DNA of 32,047 nt from a virus, in the IMG/VR virus record IMGVR_UViG_3300032220_000558, positions 1 to 32,047 of that record; one strand, given 5' to 3'. The notes under the pieces are model-generated. The model made no database searches and was not told the origin of the DNA. It worked only from the letters and a program-made list of their open reading frames with translations. Below are positions 30,023 to 32,047 of the stretch, in pieces; within the stretch, counting starts at the first letter, position 1, and every line of letters begins with the position of its first letter. A program made the position numbers and the translations under genes.

Positions 30023-31282
30023 GGGTCCAGAGAGGTCAGCTTGACTAATGTTCATTTTTGATGACAGAAAATAAGCATGAGTAATAAGTTCTGATATTTT
30101 TCCCTGTCTCTTTGCTTCTATAAACATTTTAATGTATCTAAGAATTCTTAATTTACTTCTCAATTTAACAGCAAAATTTTTTCCTGATGGATTTGGGGAT
30201 TGATCATCTAACAAGATTGCTTTTTGTATAAACTCTTCAGGAGTTGCAGGTTTCCCCATGTAAGAAATATTTCCAAAACTTTTTTTAATTGTTCTATCTT
30301 GAACAATGTCTGCAAAATATTCTTGCCAGTATTTCATTTGCTGTTCTGTAAATTTTCCATTTAATGGAATATTGTAATTGATTGTTTCTCCTGTGTATTT
30401 TTTTACCAACTCCTCCATCTTTGGAGCAGGGATTGCACCATTTCTAGCAGTTGCATTTACATATTTTCCTTTGTTATTAGGAACTCTGTCTCTAGGTTCA
30501 GTGGCGTGGGCAGAAACACTAGAGACTTTACTCTCCCAAAAATATCTTTTAATGTATTTTCCTGCTTTGAATTGAGCTTCAAATGTCAATGAATTTCCAG
30601 CAAAATCATTTTCCCCACCTCTTTTTGTAATTTCCATATAGGTAAACATTTCACCTATAATATCACCTTCATGAACTTCAATTCCATCAGGACCAACATC
30701 CAAGTTTGTCTCATAGACATGAGATTCTGGTTCTGCCTTTGTTGGTTTTTTAAGAGAAATTCCAAGTAGAGATTTCTTTTTTAACAGTTGACTCAAATAC
30801 GCATTTACTGTTCCAACAAAAACTTCAGGTGAAGTTGTTCCATCAGAAAATTCATCTTTCAAATGGTCTACCATTTGTTTAATTTTGCTTTCATCAGATG
30901 CCTTTACCATGTAAACATCTGTGGTATTCCAACTATCTTTTTTGCCAGTAAAGATTTTTTGCTGATCTTTATTGAAGATAGACCAAATGTAATCATAGAT
31001 ATCTGTTGATTTTCCAGCAGGAATAGTTTTTGTCTTTCCCCCATACCTGGCATATTTCCAAGAGGTATCTGTATTTCCTTCTGAGTGTCCCAGATATTTA
31101 ATTAGTGCCTTTGCCTGTTTTAATAGACCAAGATACCATTCAGAATCCATATTAGGGAATTCTGTTTTTAGATCATTGTACAAATCTAAATCTTGATTTG
31201 GAGTTAAATCTGCTCCTTTTTCTACAGCATGGTAAAAAACAACTATAGAAGCTGCTTCAAAGAGATCTGTTTCTGCTGCCAT
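30005..31282 (-). CDS. Protein of unknown function, helix-rich
   Basis: 425 aa; I do not recognise the family. It is mostly helical with basic patches (KSLLGISLKKPTKAEPESH; KLRSKLRILRYIKMF) and a beta-type middle (DGIEVHEGDIIGEMFTYMEITKRGG). There is no signal peptide, membrane span, Cys motif or known catalytic triad. It begins 18 nt after mazG and has no strong ribosome-binding site. Position between mazG/gp41 and a DNA methyltransferase suggests early or middle expression, but the role is open. Confidence 0.72.
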   Translation of the reverse strand: MAAETDLFEAASIVVFYHAVEKGADLTPNQDLDLYNDLKTEFPNMDSEWYLGLLKQAKALIKYLGHSEGNTDTSWKYARYGGKTKTIPAGKSTDIYDYIWSIFNKDQQKIFTGKKDSWNTTDVYMVKASDESKIKQMVDHLKDEFSDGTTSPEVFVGTVNAYLSQLLKKKSLLGISLKKPTKAEPESHVYETNLDVGPDGIEVHEGDIIGEMFTYMEITKRGGENDFAGNSLTFEAQFKAGKYIKRYFWESKVSSVSAHATEPRDRVPNNKGKYVNATARNGAIPAPKMEELVKKYTGETINYNIPLNGKFTEQQMKYWQEYFADIVQDRTIKKSFGNISYMGKPATPEEFIQKAILLDDQSPNPSGKNFAVKLRSKLRILRYIKMFIEAKRQGKISELITHAYFLSSKMNISQADLSGPFIKVQ

Positions 31283-31300
31283 TTATCTACAGTTTTATTA

Positions 31301-31711
31301 TTATCTATCGTCTTCAGAACGATTTTCAGAATAGAAAACATCAAAAGCGCCACCAGGATAACGCTTCTCAAGTTTCTCTACATTCTTTGCAATCACCTGA
31401 TCAATAGGAGTTTCCAATGCAATACATGCTTGCATAACATACCACATCAGATCACCAAGTTCAGTGAGAAGGTGGTCTTTATTATCTTCATTCCAGGGTT
31501 TACCTTGGAAGATCATCTTCTTAACAATTTCCAGGAACTCACCACCTTCAGCATTGATGCCAACCCCAGCAGTGAGAAGTCTTTCAATGTTAGCACCTTT
31601 ACGATCCAGTTCAACAATGCGATCAGAGAAAGCAACAAAGTCTCTAGATGCATCAGAAGTTACAGCATCTACAAATTGTTGGTACTTATTAAAATCAACT
31701 TGTCCAGTCAT
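31301..31711 (-). CDS. mazG: MazG-type nucleotide pyrophosphohydrolase
   Basis: 136 aa, a single MazG domain. GINAEGGEFLEIVKKM supplies the first ExxE metal pair and LTELGDLMWYV the ExxD pair, with KRYP at the end as in phage members. MazG hydrolyses nucleoside triphosphates to monophosphates; cyanophage MazG was proposed to lower ppGpp, and later work points to dGTP/dCTP as preferred. It overlaps gp41 by TAATG, so it follows the helicase in one operon. With nrdA/B it adjusts the nucleotide pool during infection. Confidence 0.93.
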   Translation of the reverse strand: MTGQVDFNKYQQFVDAVTSDASRDFVAFSDRIVELDRKGANIERLLTAGVGINAEGGEFLEIVKKMIFQGKPWNEDNKDHLLTELGDLMWYVMQACIALETPIDQVIAKNVEKLEKRYPGGAFDVFYSENRSEDDR

Positions 31712-32047
31712 TAGAATTTAAAACCTGCGAATTTACTTTGTTTTGGTTCGTCATCATTAGTATACTCTTCTTCTTGCCCAGAGTCAAGAATATCATCCTG
31801 TGCTTTTTGTTCACAGTCATAGAGTCTCATCTTTGCCCTATCAATACCAACAATGAACCTCTTGTTGATAGTAGGATCATTATATCTATTCTTCAATTGT
31901 TTCACCATAATCTGACCCAGTTGTTCCAACTCTTCTGTACTAATAAGGGCAAACATAAGATCAGCAGTAGCAGGGAGACCAAAGGACTCACTAGTATCAG
32001 TAAGTTCAACATCAGAATTCCCATAACCACTCCTAGTGGTTTGGGTA
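31711..32047 (-). CDS. gp41: Replicative DNA helicase, T4 gp41-like (C-terminal part)
   Basis: The frame is open to the window edge; 111 residues are visible. GNSDVELTDTSESFGL then PATADLMFALISTEELEQ, QLKNRYND, and RFIVGIDRAKMRLYD are the end of the RecA-like core of gp41 (DnaB-type) helicase. Within this helicase an ATG at 31956 could be read as a short start, but the homology continues past it without break, so it is internal. The protein ends in an acidic tail and FAGFKF, a possible partner-binding tip. gp41 unwinds DNA at the fork and loads gp61 primase. Confidence 0.88.
   Translation of the reverse strand, partial: TQTTRSGYGNSDVELTDTSESFGLPATADLMFALISTEELEQLGQIMVKQLKNRYNDPTINKRFIVGIDRAKMRLYDCEQKAQDDILDSGQEEEYTNDDEPKQSKFAGFKF

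Noticed and set aside
31711-31956. An 81-aa protein starting at an internal ATG
   Set aside because: Clear gp41 helicase sequence continues upstream of that ATG to the window edge; it is the end of a larger gene.
1-32047. CRISPR arrays, insertion sequences, integrase or attachment sites
   Set aside because: I saw no regularly spaced direct repeats, transposase motifs, tyrosine-recombinase boxes or duplicated tRNA ends.

Overview
The window looks like part of the genome of a T4-like cyanophage (a contractile-tailed phage of marine Synechococcus or Prochlorococcus). The evidence is the mix of T4 core replication genes (gp41 helicase, gp61 primase, nrdA/nrdB), cyanophage signature genes (mazG, two high-light-inducible proteins, plant-type ferredoxin), T4-type late promoter boxes (TATAAATA), phage tRNAs, and A+T-rich DNA with tightly overlapping genes. 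Every gene I accept lies on the minus strand, so transcription runs from high to low coordinates.

Layout, in the direction of transcription. (1) 32047-28961: the end of gp41 helicase, MazG, an unrecognised 425-aa protein, an orphan DNA methyltransferase with its own host-type promoter, and a small protein. (2) 28964-25673: charged, probably virion-associated proteins behind late promoters, including a nucleotidylyltransferase-like protein and a beta-rich protein of the cyanophage MALWG type. (3) 25666-20209: small proteins, gp61 primase, then nrdA-nrdB for deoxynucleotide supply. (4) 20152-17708: a late-promoter gene for a charged protein, a SegE-like GIY-YIG endonuclease, a small ORF, and an exported tail-lysozyme-like enzyme. 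(5) 17671-16162: tRNA-Gly(UCC), six very small genes including a Phd/YefM-like one, tRNA-Ile(UAU), tRNA-Met(CAU), and a hairpin-rich stretch that may be a structured RNA. (6) 16105-3976: a single 12-kb operon of 15 overlapping genes that makes GDP-L-fucose (gmd, fcl) and assembles and decorates a glycan (GT10 and GT11 fucosyltransferases, two GT25 and four other GT-A-like glycosyltransferases, two methyltransferases, an SGNH hydrolase, a GDPD-like enzyme, and a HAD-nucleotidyltransferase fusion). (7) 3859-2357: a host-type outer-membrane porin with signal peptide, SLH domain and beta-barrel. (8) 2260-749: a compact photo-redox operon: hli, a tiny membrane protein, ferredoxin, an unknown gene, a second hli, and peroxiredoxin. 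(9) 678-7: a C39-like papain-fold peptidase.

How the parts fit: nrdA/B, MazG and the primase/helicase supply and use nucleotides for phage DNA synthesis. The hli/ferredoxin/peroxiredoxin set plausibly protects photosynthetic electron flow during infection. The fucose operon and the porin both point to remodelling of the host cell surface, or to glycosylation of virion parts.

The two least expected signals are regulatory or RNA-level. First, several intergenic junctions merge a terminator hairpin with the next promoter: consensus sigma70 -35 boxes sit in the hairpin loops at 2306-2324 and 16138-16160, and late boxes abut the U-tracts at 20181 and 26282. Second, the stretch between tRNA-Met and gmd carries several short hairpins that share loop sequences on different stems. 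All assignments come from reading the sequence; no database search was run.
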